NCBI GenBank assembly: GCA_023362775.1
Contig: JALMGJ010000005.1
Span: forward strand, 86,377,421-86,441,420
Direction of reading: 5' to 3'
Source: Charina bottae
Taxonomy: Eukaryota; Chordata; Lepidosauria; Squamata; Charinaidae
Length of the DNA stretch: 64,000 bases
How positions within the stretch are numbered: position 1 is the first letter of the stretch; each line of letters starts with the position of its first letter. Positions 9,701 to 22,279 of the stretch are shown here, in pieces. Under the pieces are notes generated by a model, which ran no database searches, was not told the DNA's origin, and saw nothing but the letters and a program-made list of their open reading frames with translations. Position numbers and translations under genes: made by a program.

Positions 9701-11555
9701 TATATACCCTATTGGTTATTATTCTCAGGTCTTTTTCAAATGCAACAGTTAAATCTGGAATTAACTAAAAACATTCACACATCATTTTGGTTGCTGTTCC
9801 CAGAAGAAACCTGGAATTCACTGCATGGAGAACATGTGCTGTGCTGTATCGCTGAGCTCAGCCGCCCCAAAATTATGTGTCTTCAGCAACTTTGTGATTT
9901 AACAAAAGAACTGATTCCCATATGCCTGTTCGTTCCTTGATTACTCTGTGCTTGATTATATATAAGACAATATATAAAGAACTTCCAGCAAAAGCGTACT
10001 AAAAATACAGTAGCAGTGATTTGATTTGCGATAACCAAGGTAACTCAGTCCAAGTCATCACCTCTCTCCAGCTTTGGTTTACTGAATGAGGAACAGAGGA
10101 AACAAGGTCTTCTGTGAATTCTGAAACATCAAAGGCAATAAAGATGAATAGAAATATATTTTTAAATAATGTTTGCCAGCTTGCTGTCCCCCAGATGGCT
10201 TTGACTAGAAGTCAAAGAATTCCTCACCAGCTCCACCAAAGCAGCCGACAGACAGTGGATCGCTTGATAATATGATTCTATGGGGGTGGGAAAATTGTAC
10301 ATAATGGAATATCTGGACCCCATTCCAACCTCAGATCTGGACAATTTATGGAATCCTCAAGACTATGAGGAATTATTGCAAATCAGCTTTCTAAGTTCCT
10401 GCACATGGCAACATAAAAAATATGGATTCTGCAGATCAACTCAACTCCTCTTTATGCCATTCTTGTTCTGACTGGTGTAGCAGAACAGAGCCCTGTAGTG
10501 CTGCATTTGCACAAATCTGTTACATGTTTGGACTGAGATCCTGGCTTCAAACATTATAGTATGAATTACATAGCTAAAATTATAAGCAGCTGAATGTGAC
10601 ATGCACATGTACTATTTAAGTAGATTTGCCAGGAAGCCAAGCTTTGCTATAACTCCCTGTTGGAATATATAGTCCAACGTAAAACTAGATTTCACCTCTG
10701 CATAGGTCATGAAATTAGCTTCAGAATGGCCTCAGAAAGATAGATTTTTATATTAAGTTATACATGAAGCAAATGCTTTTTGTATGAAAAATTAATAGTT
10801 TCAATCAAGGTCAACGTTTATTCATTTAGAGACACAAAGAACACATTGTGTGATTCCTAAAGCAACATACTCTATATACTGTACAGTCAGTATGTTTTGA
10901 GGAGGAGAAAAAACCTAAAGCTTCAGATAATTTAGACCATAAATATTGCCTCGTGTTACTGAGTCTTGTCCCGCATCAAAGGAAAATACCATTACGCAAG
11001 AAGCAGTTAAAGTGCAAACTTTAATAAATACATCTTCACTTCTGTATAAGCAAGCTTTCTGGTACATTACCAGCATCTTCCATTTATTTTCAGTTTTGTA
11101 TAATTTATTTTGGTGGTTCCTCTGTTGGGCTCTAGCCATCTAAAATAAATGTTACAATAATGAATCTGATTTAAATGTAGTATTTCAAAGAAATCCTCTC
11201 TTAATATCCTGCTTGAAGGCTTCTTTCCAAGAATTCATGATGGGAAAATCATGGTTTCACAGGATGAACAAACATGTGCTTGAATTGCAGGTCCATAGTA
11301 TAAACCATGAGGGTTAAAGCTGAATTCTGGAGTATTTATATTTCTTAAGATGGCTCTGACTATTCATTACAGTTGTAGCTTTCAAACCTGTATTTAGATA
11401 AGTCTGTGAAGAGCCACCTAATTTGTTTGGCCTGATTCTATATGCTGGGTAAAATGAGTTGGTCATACCATGAGATGCCTGCCTGGGTCTAGGTATCTAT
11501 GCCTGTGTAGTCCTGCAGATGAAGTTTCAGGAAAAGATTCTAAATATTTTATTGT
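9701..11555. other. No gene recognised
   Basis: Low-GC sequence. A lone ATTCTATG octamer at about 10272-10279 could be a CR1 end remnant but is too short to call. No coding signal is seen. Confidence 0.5.
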
Positions 11556-11559
11556 AAAT

Positions 11560-11800
11560 GAATCATAGAACTATAGAAAAGCTCAAAGGTTCTTTAGTTC
11601 AACTTCTTGCCAAGGTAGAGTAGCCGCTACTCCTTAAAATGAATGAATGAATGAATGAATGAATGAATCAATCAATCCAATCAATCAATCAATCAATCAA
11701 CCAATAAATATCAACCTTCTGAAGTATTTTGTTCCACCAGTGAACAGCAGAGTTTTCCAGTGTTTACCTAAGTTCCCATTTTGGATTTAAACCCATTGAT
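11560..11800 (-). mobile_element. Diverged CR1 fragment with embedded (GAAT)n microsatellite
   Basis: TCATAGAACTATAG, then TTTAGTTCAACTTC, and later GTTCCACCAGTGAACAGC with AGTGTTTACC follow the order of a CR1 3' region on the minus strand. A (GAAT)/(CAAT) tract at 11637-11702 interrupts it. Confidence 0.6.
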
Positions 11801-11954
11801 TAGGATCTTTTTAGAATGAAAACAAATTTGCTCCATTTGAAGATGATTACTAAAAATGGGCCTACTTGTCTCATCACTGAACATTGGTCTCCACCTATCT
11901 CATTATCTTTGGCCTTCTCTTTGGGACATTCCAGTTTGTCAGATCTCTCTGTTT

Positions 11955-12140
11955 AATTATTTTATTTTATTTTATTTTATTTTATTTTATTTTATTTTAT
12001 TTTATTTTATTTTATTTTATTATTTTATTTTATTTTATTTTATTTTATTTTATTTTATTTTATTTTATTATTTTATTTTATTTTATTTTATTTTATTTTA
12101 TTTTATTTTATTTTATTTTATTATTTTATTTATTTTTACC
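11955..12140. repeat. (TTTTA)n pentanucleotide microsatellite
   Basis: About 185 bases of TTTTA repeats, interrupted at regular points by TTATTATTTTA phase slips near 12020, 12068 and 12120. The regular interruptions suggest internal duplication of a roughly 50-bp block. Confidence 0.95.
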
Positions 12141-12299
12141 ACATATTTATTTTATTTTTTCCCCATGTTTATACCATCAGCTACTAAAGTCTCATGGCAG
12201 CTTACAAAACAAAGCTAGAACCAAAATTATTAAAATAAGTATTAAAAATTAAGCTACAACTGTCAGCAATAAAAAAACCTGTTAACAACCAACAAGAAA

Positions 12300-13310
12300 G
12301 TCAGTTTTCTGTTTCTCTGGGCATGTATTCCAGATAGTTTTCAAGAAGGGCTGACCCTCAGATGCTCTTATATGAATCAATGACACCTTCCAGAAGAAGC
12401 AATTAAGCAATTGTCATATGGAAAAAATAGCCTTTTTCTTGGGTAACCCAGGTTTAAACCTCATAGGACTTCAATGGTCATTTTACCTGTAAACCAAGTG
12501 ACAGCCAATGAAAGATTTTCAGCATTTGGCTGAGCAGAGACAAAACGTGATATCTGAGTTCTTCAGAGACCAACCTCAATTCTGTATAACTTGCACTAGT
12601 CAGTCTGGAAAGTTACTAGCTCCCACACCACTCTTTTAAAGTAATTTCTTCTAAAGGAAGGGCACAGTTATTCTACCAGCTTAAGCCATTAAAAGGCCCT
12701 CCTGGCTATTGCTTCAGTCAGGGAAACCAGAGACAGTTCGAGCTTCAGAAGGACTTCCAAGCTGTGTAACTTTTCTTTGGAGGTGAATTTAGAGCAGGAA
12801 AAACTGTTCCTTTGCTGCAGTTATATCACCATCAACACAATCTGCAGGGGGCATGTAACTCCCAGCTCCTCATTTGCAGCCTTCAGAACCTCCTAGAGTG
12901 TGCAGGTCCAGCACTTTTGGGTCTGTTATTATAATTTGTTTGGTGGGTTTAAGGCACCAATTTTGTCTCTGCAGCTTTGAAAATAGAAAAGTCAGGCCCC
13001 AACATTTTGGCCTTGCCTATTCCAATCATCACAAGATACAGCTGTGGCCTTTGTGGTTCCCAAGCAGAGCAGAAAAAGAAAGGGTAGTCTACAGGCTAAA
13101 AAAGTGTGCGCCTTCATCTTCTCTACAACCAATCCATTACTGTCTGCAGGCAAGCAGTCAGGTCAGACATGACCTGAAGATGCTCCAAAAAAAAAAGATT
13201 TGGGGTCATCAACATATTGATTGAACCAGATTCCAAGCTCCTTGCGATCTTCTGGATAAGAGTGACATTTGACATTTGACTCCAGGAAAACCATCTGAAA
13301 TCCACCAGAG
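12300..13310 (-). mobile_element. Ancient, highly diverged L2-type LINE relic
   Basis: Blocks parallel the L2-type LINE at 18466-20884 in the same order and orientation: TTACCTGTAAACCAAGTGACAG..AATG (counterpart of the gap before CACTGGCACCCAGTG), CAGCTTAAGCCATTAAAAGGCCCTCCTGGC, CCAAGCTGTGTAAC, and GGGGTCATCAACATATTGATTG (counterpart of the YADD-encoding block). No frame is open. This relic is far more diverged than the copies at 18 and 63 kb. Confidence 0.6.
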
Positions 13311-13522
13311 AGATAGAAATAGAACTTTACAAAGCACTGCCTCCTATTCCCAAATTTCTCAGGAAACCCAGAAAGACAACATGGTTGATTATATTGAAAA
13401 CTGCTGAAACTTGGGGTGAAGTTTTAACTGTATCACATGCTTTCCTCTCTCCTACCACAAAGGCTATTGCTCCACTTAATAATAGTTTGATGGGATGTCC
13501 AGTACCAGTTAAAACTCTAACT

Positions 13523-13831
13523 CAGGGCTTTCCAAAGTTTTCCCGTGGCGACACACCAACCGCCGTTGGTGTGTCGCCGCGGGAAAACCCGGAAGTGATG
13601 CCGTTGCGGCAGCGCACAAAAATCCGGAAGCGCTGCTGCCTCTTTCGGTTTTTGCACGCCGCCGTGGCTGCGGCGCTTTCGGATTTTCACGCACCGCCAT
13701 TGGTGTGTCGCCACGGGAAAACCCGGAAGTGCTGATGGCGCGCCATCAGCGCTTCCGGGTTTTGACGTGACACATCTGGGCCCCACAGGCGACACACTTT
13801 TGTGTCGCGACACACAGTTTGGAAAGCTCTG
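13523..13831. mobile_element. 309-bp nonautonomous hAT element
   Basis: Exact 8-bp TSD CTCTAACT at 13515-13522 and 13832-13839. Ends are CAGGGCTTTCCAAA... and ...TTTGGAAAGCTCTG. The interior is very GC-rich with internal inverted motifs (GACACACCAAC/GTTGGTGTGTC) and repeated CCGGAAG and GGGAAAACCCGGAAG blocks. The ends match the family at 45392-45762 and 57107-57298. Confidence 0.9.
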
Positions 13832-14019
13832 CTCTAACTGGTACTCTGCCTCCACATGCCAGTTTTCAACAGGGCTTTAAGCTGGGATGAAAGTTTGGTA
13901 TTTCATGCTACCTTTACCTTTGCCTAAATATTGTGACACAACATGGCTAAAACGGAAATAATTTGTTGAGGAGGAATTAATGGACTCTTTGGGGATATAT
14001 GGGCATGTAAGTCTTCCTG

Positions 14020-14172
14020 TAACAGCGTTCCACGTGCGTCATGCCGGCCACATGACCGCGGAAGCGTCTTCGGACAGCGCTGTCTCTTCGGCTAACAAAC
14101 GGAGATGAGCACCGGCCCCTAGAGTCGGACATGACTGCACAAATGTGCGGGGAGAGCCTTTACCTTTACCTA
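14020..14172 (+). mobile_element. 5'-truncated Sauria-type SINE
   Basis: Matches the 3' half of the full-length SINE at 38584-38914: GCGTCATGCCGGCCACATGACC, CGGCTAACAAACGGAGATGAGC, AGAGTCGGACATGACTGC and a CCTTTACCTTTACC tail. The tRNA-like head is missing. Confidence 0.85.
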
Positions 14173-14192
14173 AGTCTTCCTGATCCTTAGAC

Positions 14193-14314
14193 CAGTGTTT
14201 CTCAACCTTGGCAACTTTAAGATGTCTGGACTTCAACTCCCAGAATTGGCTGGCTGGGGAATTCTGGGAGTTGAAGTCCAGACATCTTAAAGTTGCCAAG
14301 GTTGAGAAACACTG
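14193..14314. mobile_element. 122-bp near-perfect hairpin hAT miniature element
   Basis: Exact 8-bp TSD CCTTAGAC at 14185-14192 and 14315-14322. CAGTGTTTCTCAACC...GGTTGAGAAACACTG are the ends. The two arms are complementary along almost their full length, around a short GGCTGGCTGGGG centre, so the whole element is one hairpin. Confidence 0.92.
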
Positions 14315-14339
14315 CCTTAGACTGTGATTTGGAGAATCA

Positions 14340-17220
14340 GGTGAGAAGATGTCTGGCTCCAAAAAGGAATCCTTGGGTTCTTCCTTTTCAGAAGTTATGG
14401 CAAGCCAATAGCTCAGTCTTCTGTTCTCTTTCTATGCCTTGTTGAATAAGAGTGCCTGTAATGAATCTAAACATTGGGGACTATGGGCAGACTAGCAGAG
14501 AATTCAGCTATAAGATTTTTGGCTGGTTGATGTAAATGGATCCATCATTGGCTGTATTATTTATGGAACAGGTGTTTATCCTTAAAGCCCTAACATTTCT
14601 TATGAATACAAAAGACAATCAGCAATCATTCCACCATGGATTTCTGCATAGTATTGCAGAGAGTGAAATTCTTGCCCATATTATGCAAACTTTCTGAACG
14701 TGTGCGGGGGTAATGGCTTTTTCTGGAAAGCTGTGTTATTGTTTTGGCCCCAAATTGTTGACATTAACACAAGGCCAATTTACCAAAGTTTGACATGTTT
14801 GCACAACTGCATATAATTTAAACCAAAAACTTGACTTTCAAATGAACTTTCCTGTTCTTTCTGCTTTTTTCAGTTTTCACTTCCAGATTTATAACGATTG
14901 AACCCCCAAAAAGCTCATTACTATTTTAAATCACTTGCTTGAAGAAGCTTCCAATCAGCTAGATAATGAGTGTAATTTCAAAGCTTTAGTTAAGACTTCC
15001 TAACAGGTTATATCCATCAAAAACTGATTTGACTTTCATGCCAGATGTAACACTTTGTCTAAGAAATAGCAATCTTCAAATTAACGCCAAGGAAAAGCAA
15101 TTCTACGATGCCACTATTCCCCTGTTAAGTTTATTTTAGAAAGCTTAATAAATGGAATTTAAATCATGGTGGCATCATTCCTGTGCAGCATTGATTGATT
15201 GTAAAAATAACTCTAATAAATCCTTACCATACCTTGTAAGTAGGAACAGTCATTATGACAGACTGCAATCATATTTTGAGTTCCAAATACAGAGGATTAT
15301 TAATTATTTTAAAGTGGAGAAAAGCCAGAGCTGTCTCATAAATTTAAAACTAATTTGCATTGGGAAACAGGTTAAATTCCCTGCCCTGCCTGCACTCTTG
15401 ACCAAAGTCTATCCAGAATGGCAGAAAAAAACATTCTTCAGATGCAATGTGGAAGTTCTTGTTTCCCACTGGCTGAACAGGGGCAATTATTTTTCATCCA
15501 AATAATATTGGTAGAATAATACCTTTATTACTTTTATTTCAGAGCAACTGTCTAGGTGTCAACTCAGATATAAGGATACACAGTGTTAACTGAATCTGAA
15601 TGGGGTAAGAAAGTCATGTAAACTCTCTAACCAACCCAAATCACCTGCTTAAGTATACAAGAGCCAGTTAGCCTGAAGTTTGGGAACAAATTAACTCACT
15701 ATTCAGCCAACTCTTCCATGTTGCACAGATTTACTTACCAGGGAGTTACTCCCAACTCTGCCTCTTCTGTAGTTTTCAGTACTCACTGTCATTACGGCAG
15801 AGTGAAAAGGGGACAGTTCATCCCTGAGTTTGTCTGCGGTGAAGTGAGAGATTCCCACCCTCCTTTGTGGCATCTGGAAGGACTAAAAAATGAATCTTCA
15901 GCCATCCTGTGGTGCCCTTGGAGCTAATGGCTGAGTCTTCCATGTTGTGTAAACCCAGTGAATGAGTTCTAGGTAACCGAGTATAGGATTGTAGACCATT
16001 GAGTTTGATGGGTCTTATTTGCAGTTGAGTAAGGGTAGGGTTTCAGCTTTAATTGGAAAGAGTTCCCACTTCCTTTGGTGTGCATACAGTTTTTTGTTTC
16101 ATTGTCCCCTCTTCAGTAGGCCTACTGCTCACTCAAGAGTTGGGTTATCATGGTTGGTAGGGGCTGATTTTTTCTCATGCAAAATAAAAGAAAACAAAAA
16201 TAAGCAAAGCTTTTCTGTCCATACATGGATGTCAAAGAGAATGATTGATCTCTGCTTCTGTGATCCATGAGAGATGATATAATAATAAATTGGCTTGTTT
16301 TTAAGACTGTGGTGTTTGCTGCAAAAGATTAGCATGGCTACCCCTCTGGAAATTGTACTTAGTGAATGTCTCCGTTTCTGTGATCAAAACATTAACAACT
16401 CTTTTTAATCAGAATAAATCCAAGAAGGCCAAAGGTTAAGAATATAAAGCTCTGCTTCTCAGTCCTGTAGAAAAGAGTGTAACTGAAAGTAATTTAACAG
16501 TCATTTTTATATGGACATATGTCAATGTTGCAAACATATCCCTCATTCTAGATTGACATAGTGTCCAGCTTTCCTTTTAAGAATATTTGCTAGCATCCTG
16601 CCTGTGTTAAATTCTTCTGTGACACTTGGTTTTGATGAGATTGTCCAAAATAATTTCCTCTTTAGAGTTCTGGCTTCACTTCCTGAAACTCATGTCTAAA
16701 ATACTGGAGTGCTGTGTGACTCTATCGGCAAAATCTGCCAATCAATCTCCTGATGATTTTTCTTTCATATGTTAATGATGGAGACTCAGTTAAAATTGTT
16801 GCAGTGAGATCTGGGAAGTTAATCTCACCCTGATCATGACAGCATTTTTTTTTTCTTCTGTCTTAATTGGCACAGACACCGAGTTAAAGAGTAGGTTGAA
16901 ATTGGGACTGTGCACATAGGCTGCTTTTAGGAAAAGGAAAGGTTCTGGTGTATCTAATCATAAATCTTCCAAGTAGTGTGTACTTTTACCTTAGTTTTCC
17001 TTCTCTCTTTTAAACTTAGAGCAGTAGTTCCCATTTTCAGATGAAGGACAGGAACTCAAAAGAGAAACTCAAGGAAGCTCGTAGTTCTTTTCTGTCCAGA
17101 TTTCACCAACCAATGTTGGTTTCTACTGGTAATTGTCACATTACTTTGCCATTACTTCCTGTATCACCTGTAGAGTGATTCAGCAACAGTGAAGTACCAG
17201 TTATGTTCCACCACTGCTTA
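14340..17220. other. No gene recognised
   Basis: About 2.9 kb of moderately AT-rich sequence with no recognisable transposon, RNA gene or coding family. The short open frames here (up to 117 codons at 15152-15505) lack motifs. Confidence 0.5.
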
Positions 17221-17224
17221 AATC

Positions 17225-17447
17225 TTTCTCTGAAATGGCACCATCTTGCCCTGGCCTGGGGACCCAAACGTGGGAATGGTCCCGTTTCTTGGCGATATTA
17301 ACATCCATACATTGCTTACTTGGCAGCTGTGTATATTTATTTTGTATTTTAATTGTTTTAATTGTAATTGCTTTAACTGTTTTATGGTTTTTATTGTTGG
17401 AAGCCACCCAGAGTCACTTGTTGAGATGGGCGGCTATAGAAATCAAA

Positions 17448-17498
<51 letters not shown>

Positions 17499-17505
17499 AT
17501 TTGGA
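17225..17505 (+). mobile_element. L2/CR1-type LINE 3' end with (AAAT)n tail
   Basis: TTTTATTGTTGGAAGCCACCCAGAGTCAC...GAGATGGGCGGCTATAGAAATC followed by AAATA repeats is the 3' untranslated end seen in the other L2-type copies (CGCCCAGAGTCCC...GGGGGAGATGGGTGG at 61488-61530). It is a heavily 5'-truncated copy. Confidence 0.75.
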
Positions 17506-18093
17506 GAAGTCTTAATCTCCAGGACCTTTGTACCTGAGTCAGCATGCTCTGAGAGAAATCTCAGGATACTCTAAAGGAGAAATGGATTGAAATGGCCTTT
17601 TCTGAGACTTTCCAACCTTGCTTACACCCCTGGGATTCTCTGCTGGTCTCATTGTGAAGTACTAAACATTCCCTGTTTAGCATCCAAACCTACATAAGGT
17701 CACTCAGGTGTTGCTACCTGCTGAGGCACTCTTGTAGGCAGACTGTAAACGGAGCTCTGCTTCAAAGGCAGATTTTCAATTCTGTTAAAAAAAATTCTTG
17801 ACCTGACTATATCAGGATCAGCTCCACTACTTCATCAGGGAAGAAGGGAAGTTGCATGGCTAGCTATAAAATCATTCAGCTGTTGACTGAAGGTTGCTCT
17901 TGCAACAGTGCACATTACTTGGAATCTATTACTTCTCTCTTGGACAGCTTCTGTATATCACTGGTATGAGAAGGAATTAAAGTCTCACAACTCCGGTGTA
18001 GATGATAATGATGATTTGTATGCCACTGAATCATTCAGATTCCTGGCAGCTTATAAAAAAGATTATATACTGTACATATCAATCGAAGAGAAT

Positions 18094-18095
18094 GA

Positions 18096-18129
<34 letters not shown>

Positions 18130-18465
18130 CTTACAAAAAGTTTTTATACAGTATATATCCACAGTAAAGAAAAAAAATTACAATAAAATAAATAAATAAA
18201 TGAATAAATAAATAAACAAACAAATAAATAAATAAAATCCATGGATAGAAAAATAAATACATGAAGAAATAAATTTAATCCATACCCTGAATAATTCCAA
18301 AACCTCAAAACAATTAATAGAATCCAAACCAACACCATAATAGTAACACCTTTCAGAAGCTTCCAGAAGGCCATTACTGAGGGGACCAGTCTAACATCTC
18401 AAAGAAGGATGTTTGTTTGTTTGTTTGTTTGTTTGTTTGTTTATATATATATATATATATATATT
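18094..18465. repeat. Cluster of microsatellites
   Basis: (GATA)n at 18094-18129, (AAAT)n/(AAAC) at 18183-18236, (GTTT)n at 18411-18441 and (TA)n at 18442-18464. The last two abut the 3' end of the L2-type LINE on its right. Confidence 0.95.
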
Positions 18466-20884
18466 AACTTGTATTACCGCTCCATCTCCCCCGAGGGGGA
18501 ATCTGGGCAGTTTACAGTACAACAATTTAAAATCTTTAAAAGTAACTACAATTTAAAATACATTACAAAACTAATACATTAAATATAAAAATCCAATAGG
18601 CGATAGATGGTTCTCTTTAAAAGGGCTCTATGGCACTAGCCATCCCCAAGAGGAACTATTCCCATTTCCATACCACGCGAGGCGGCACAGCCAGGTCTTT
18701 AAATTCTTCCGGAAGGATAGGAGCGATGGGGCCTGTCTCACCTCCGGGGGCAGAATGTTCCAAAGAGAGGGTGCCACCACGGAAAAGGCTCGCCTTATGG
18801 ACCCCGCCAAGCGACACTCCCTTGACGACGGGGTCCGAAGCATGCCCTCTCTACATGATCGAGTGGGACGGTTTGAAGTCATGGGGATGAGACGGTCCCT
18901 CAGGTAGCCTGGTCCCATGCCATGTAGGGCTTTAAAGGTCATAACCAACACCTTGAATTGCACCCGGAAGCACACTGGCACCCAGTGCAGCTGGCGTAAC
19001 AGAGGTGTCACATGGGCCGATCTAGGGGCACCCATAACTGCACGCGCAGCCGCGTTTTGGACCAGTTGAAGCTTCCGGATACTCTTCAAGGGTAGCCCCA
19101 TGTAGAGCGCATTGCAGTAATCTATGTGAGAGATGACCAGGGTATGAGTGACTGTACAGAGGGACTCCAGATCTAGGAAAGGGCGTAACTGGTGCACAAC
19201 ACGAAGTTGTGCAAAGGCCCTTCTGGCCACGACTGCCACCTGCTCTTCAAGCAGGAGTCGTGAGTCCAGGAGGACCCCCAGATTCCGCACTGATTCCGAA
19301 CGGGGTAGTGCAACCCCATCCAGAACCAAAGATGGTAATTTCCCAGATCTAGAAGAACCATCCATCCACAGCCACTCCGTCTTACCAGGGTTCAGCTGAA
19401 GCCTGTTGTTCCCCATCCAGACCCCCACAGCCTCCAGGCACTGAGAGAGGGCGGCCACTGCATCACTTACTTCACCAGGGATGGAGATGTACAATTGAGT
19501 ATCATCAGCATACTGATGATATCTCATCCCATGGTGACGGATGATCTCACCCAGCGGTTTCATGTAGATATTAAATAGGAGAGGTGAAAGAACCGAACCC
19601 TGTGGCACCCCACAAACGAGGGGGCGAGAGTTGGATCTTTCATCTCCTATTACCACTGATTGGGACCGGCCCCAGAGGAAGGAGGCGAACCAGCGCAAAA
19701 CTACGCCGGCCACCCCCAACTCCTTGAGCCGTTCCAAAAGGATACCATGGTCGATGGTATCGAAGGCCGCTGAGAGGTCAAGGAGAGCCAGGATGGATGC
19801 ACTTCCTCCGTCCTGCTCCCGCCAGAGATCATCTGTAAGCGCAACCAATGCAGTTTCCACCCCATATCCCGGCCTGAAACCTGACTGGAAGGGGTCCAGA
19901 TAATCCGTTTCATCCAGAATCCTCTGGAGTTGCAAGGCCACCACTTTCTCAACCACCTTCCCCAAAAAGGGGAGGTGGGAGACAGGATGAAAATTGCCCA
20001 ATACAGTAGGGTCCAGCGATGGCTTCTTGAGCAGGGGGTATACCAGCGCCTCTTTAAAAGCATCTGGAAACACCCCGTGCTCCAGAGATATATTAACCAT
20101 CGCCTGGACCCAACCACAGGTCACCTCCCTGGCTGCTTGAACCAGCCAGGAAGGGCAAGGGTCTAGATGGCATGTGGTGGCCTTCACACTCCGGAGGATC
20201 CTGTCCACTTCCTTAGGTCCAACAGGATCAAACCGTTCCCAGATAACCGGGTAATGACGTTCCCTGGGCATCTCTCCAGACTCTGCCTCACGCTTGGAGT
20301 CTAACTTAGACCGGATCTAAGTGATTTTATCCTGCAAATGCTTAGAAAATTCTTCCGCACGGCCCTGTAAGTGGGTCACAGACTCCACCTTCCCTAAAAG
20401 TGATCGTGTTATCTTAAACAGGGCCGTCGGACGGCAATCTGCGGATGCAATAAGAGCGGAGAAATATTGACATTTCGCCGCTCTTACCGCCACAAGGTAG
20501 GTCTTAACCGCGACTCTAGCCTGTGTTCGGTCAGATTCAGTCTTTGTCTTTCTCCAGCTGCACTCTAGGCATCTCTTAGCCCTTTTCAAGACCCTCAACT
20601 CCTCCGTGAACCATGGGGAGCATCGGGTCAGATGTGGCAAGAGAGGCCGCACAGGCGCGATCCTGTCCAAGGCCCCGGCCGCCTCCCTATTCCAGGCTGC
20701 GGCCAGGACCTCCGCTGGACCGTGCAATAGATCCTCGGGTATACCACCCAGCTCCTTCTGGAACCTCATAGTGTCCATTAGTCGCCGGGGGCGGACCATT
20801 CGAATGGGTCCTGCCTCCCTGCGGAGTGGGGCGGCATATGAGAATCTCAAGGCCACCATGTTCCTAAGCAACATGGGCCCATGA
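18466..20884 (-). mobile_element. L2-type LINE, 5'-truncated, reverse transcriptase nearly intact
   Basis: The 3' end (left) has the GGGCAGTTTACAGTA / CTCCCCCGAGGGGG block shared by the other copies, followed leftward by TA/GTTT repeats. Coding sequence runs leftward-transcribed from about 20874 to 18628. The 5' part with the endonuclease is missing: similarity stops near 20884. Two other copies of the same family lie at 61043-61556 (plus) and 62515-64000 (minus). Assignment to the L2 branch of the Jockey superfamily is from the C-terminal pattern LHWVPVCFRVQFKVL...FKALHGMGPGYL. Confidence 0.9.
18628..20874 (-). pseudogene. L2-type LINE ORF2 fragment: reverse transcriptase with one in-frame stop
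   Basis: One frame runs 749 codons and is broken only by TAG at 20317-20319. The upstream 185 codons are the endonuclease-RT linker (SPWFTEELRVLKRAKR...). The downstream open part (547 codons from the ATG at 20271) contains the reverse transcriptase: FHPVSHLPFLGKV about residues 94-106, LDLSAAFDTIDH (motif A) 164-175, GVPQGSVLSPLLF 221-233 and YADD at 254-257. The C-terminal LHWVPVCFRVQFK block and the NLKTWLCRLAW end are present. The conserved NYRP arginine reads His here (NFHP), which may impair activity. The enzyme would make cDNA by target-primed reverse transcription. Without an endonuclease this copy is not autonomous. Confidence 0.9.
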
Positions 20885-22110
20885 TAGAAATTCTATCCTC
20901 AGGCTCAAAATGTTGGGCCATCATCATCAGCTTCTCCTGGGAGATTCCACCAGTATTGGTGGAGATGGTCAAGTGGCCCTTACATCATCATTTCTGAAAA
21001 GATACTGTTGTGATTGCATGTTGTTGCCAAGGCATGGAAGAGAAGGCAGGTGAAATGGGATGCATGCTCATCTTTCATTTGGTCCCTGGGAAAAAAGAAA
21101 TTGAAGTCACAGATTCTGCCACCTCAAGCCCTATTGACTGTAAACACTTCCCCATTTCCATGAAAATCAACAGAATGGATAGTTATTCCTCTGCTTCCTC
21201 TGGGGAAAAGCTGGTGTTGTTAGGGAATTAGATCTGCCAAATCTTGTATCCAGCAGAAGTTCATGATTGAATTCTCTGCAGGTAATTATGGTTACACAAA
21301 GAAAAGGAACCACAGCCTCAACTAGGTTTAACTTACCTTTTCCCTCTGTATGATAATGTAGTTCTGCCACAATGGGAGATCAAGTGAAAGATGTTCTAAA
21401 TCTCAAACTGCAAATGATGGCGGGGATAAGGATGAAGCCCTAATTTGCACAAACTATTCCCTACTTTCAGTTTTAAGCCACTCAAATAATCTGGGTGGGA
21501 GGATTTGTATGTGCAAGCATTCCTGCTTTGAACTGGCCAGAGTTATCCAGTGGGTTCATGCCTGAGCTAGAAATTTAAGTCTTGGTGTCATTGGTCCAAA
21601 CCCAATGATAGCCATAGTACCATATCATCATCTCAAGACCAGGATGAAAAGATCAGTAAATTCATTTTTAGTTGACATGCGGGAAGTTCAGGCTTTTCTC
21701 AAATCTCAAATGTAGAGTACTGACTTTTGAAGATTAAACAATTTGTTTTGCTATGCTTTTTATCTTGGTGGATGCAGTTGAAAAAAACATTTTGTTAAAA
21801 TTTGCAGCTCTACATCTGCCTGTGCGTCTGCACGTGTCTGCATGCATGGCTGCATTAGTAAAGGTATCTGTGTTTGAAAAAGGATTATATTACTCAAACC
21901 CTTTCACAAATTATTTGCCCCTTTGCTGAACTTACTGATAAGAAACCAGGCAGTTCATTTAAATCTTCTGCAATGCCTGAGAGAGGTTTTAGAAGCAGAA
22001 AGACTTCTTAAGATAACCAAAATGAAAAAGAGGTCATGGGGAGGGAGGACCAGCCTGAAGTACTAAATTGAGTAAATAATCTTTTGCTACTGTTCCAATC
22101 TGAAGGGTTC
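20885..22110. other. No gene recognised
   Basis: Unique-looking sequence. No repeat family or coding motif identified. Confidence 0.5.
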
Positions 22111-22115
22111 TTTGG

Positions 22116-22276
22116 CAGTGTTCAAACAACAAGGTAACCACCATGCTAAGATGGTTAGTTTTAACCTTGGCTTAGCATGTTGGGAGAATCCAGGCCTTTG
22201 GGGATGTTCATTGTCATACGCAAACCAAGGCATTGGTTAACTCAGTACCCAGGTAGAGCTTGTTGTCTGAACACAG
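22116..22276. mobile_element. Possible miniature DNA transposon, TSD not visible
   Basis: Left end CAGTGTTCAAACAACAAG; right end, reverse-complemented, CTGTGTTCAGACAACAAG: an 18-bp imperfect terminal inverted repeat. The interior is AACC-, GCTAAG- and TTAGC-rich. Flanking 8-mers do not match, so it is either old or misbounded. Confidence 0.45.
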
Positions 22277-22279
22277 CTC

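Noticed and set aside
11856..12252. Open frames rich in ILFYF repeats
   Set aside because: Translation of the (TTTTA)n microsatellite.
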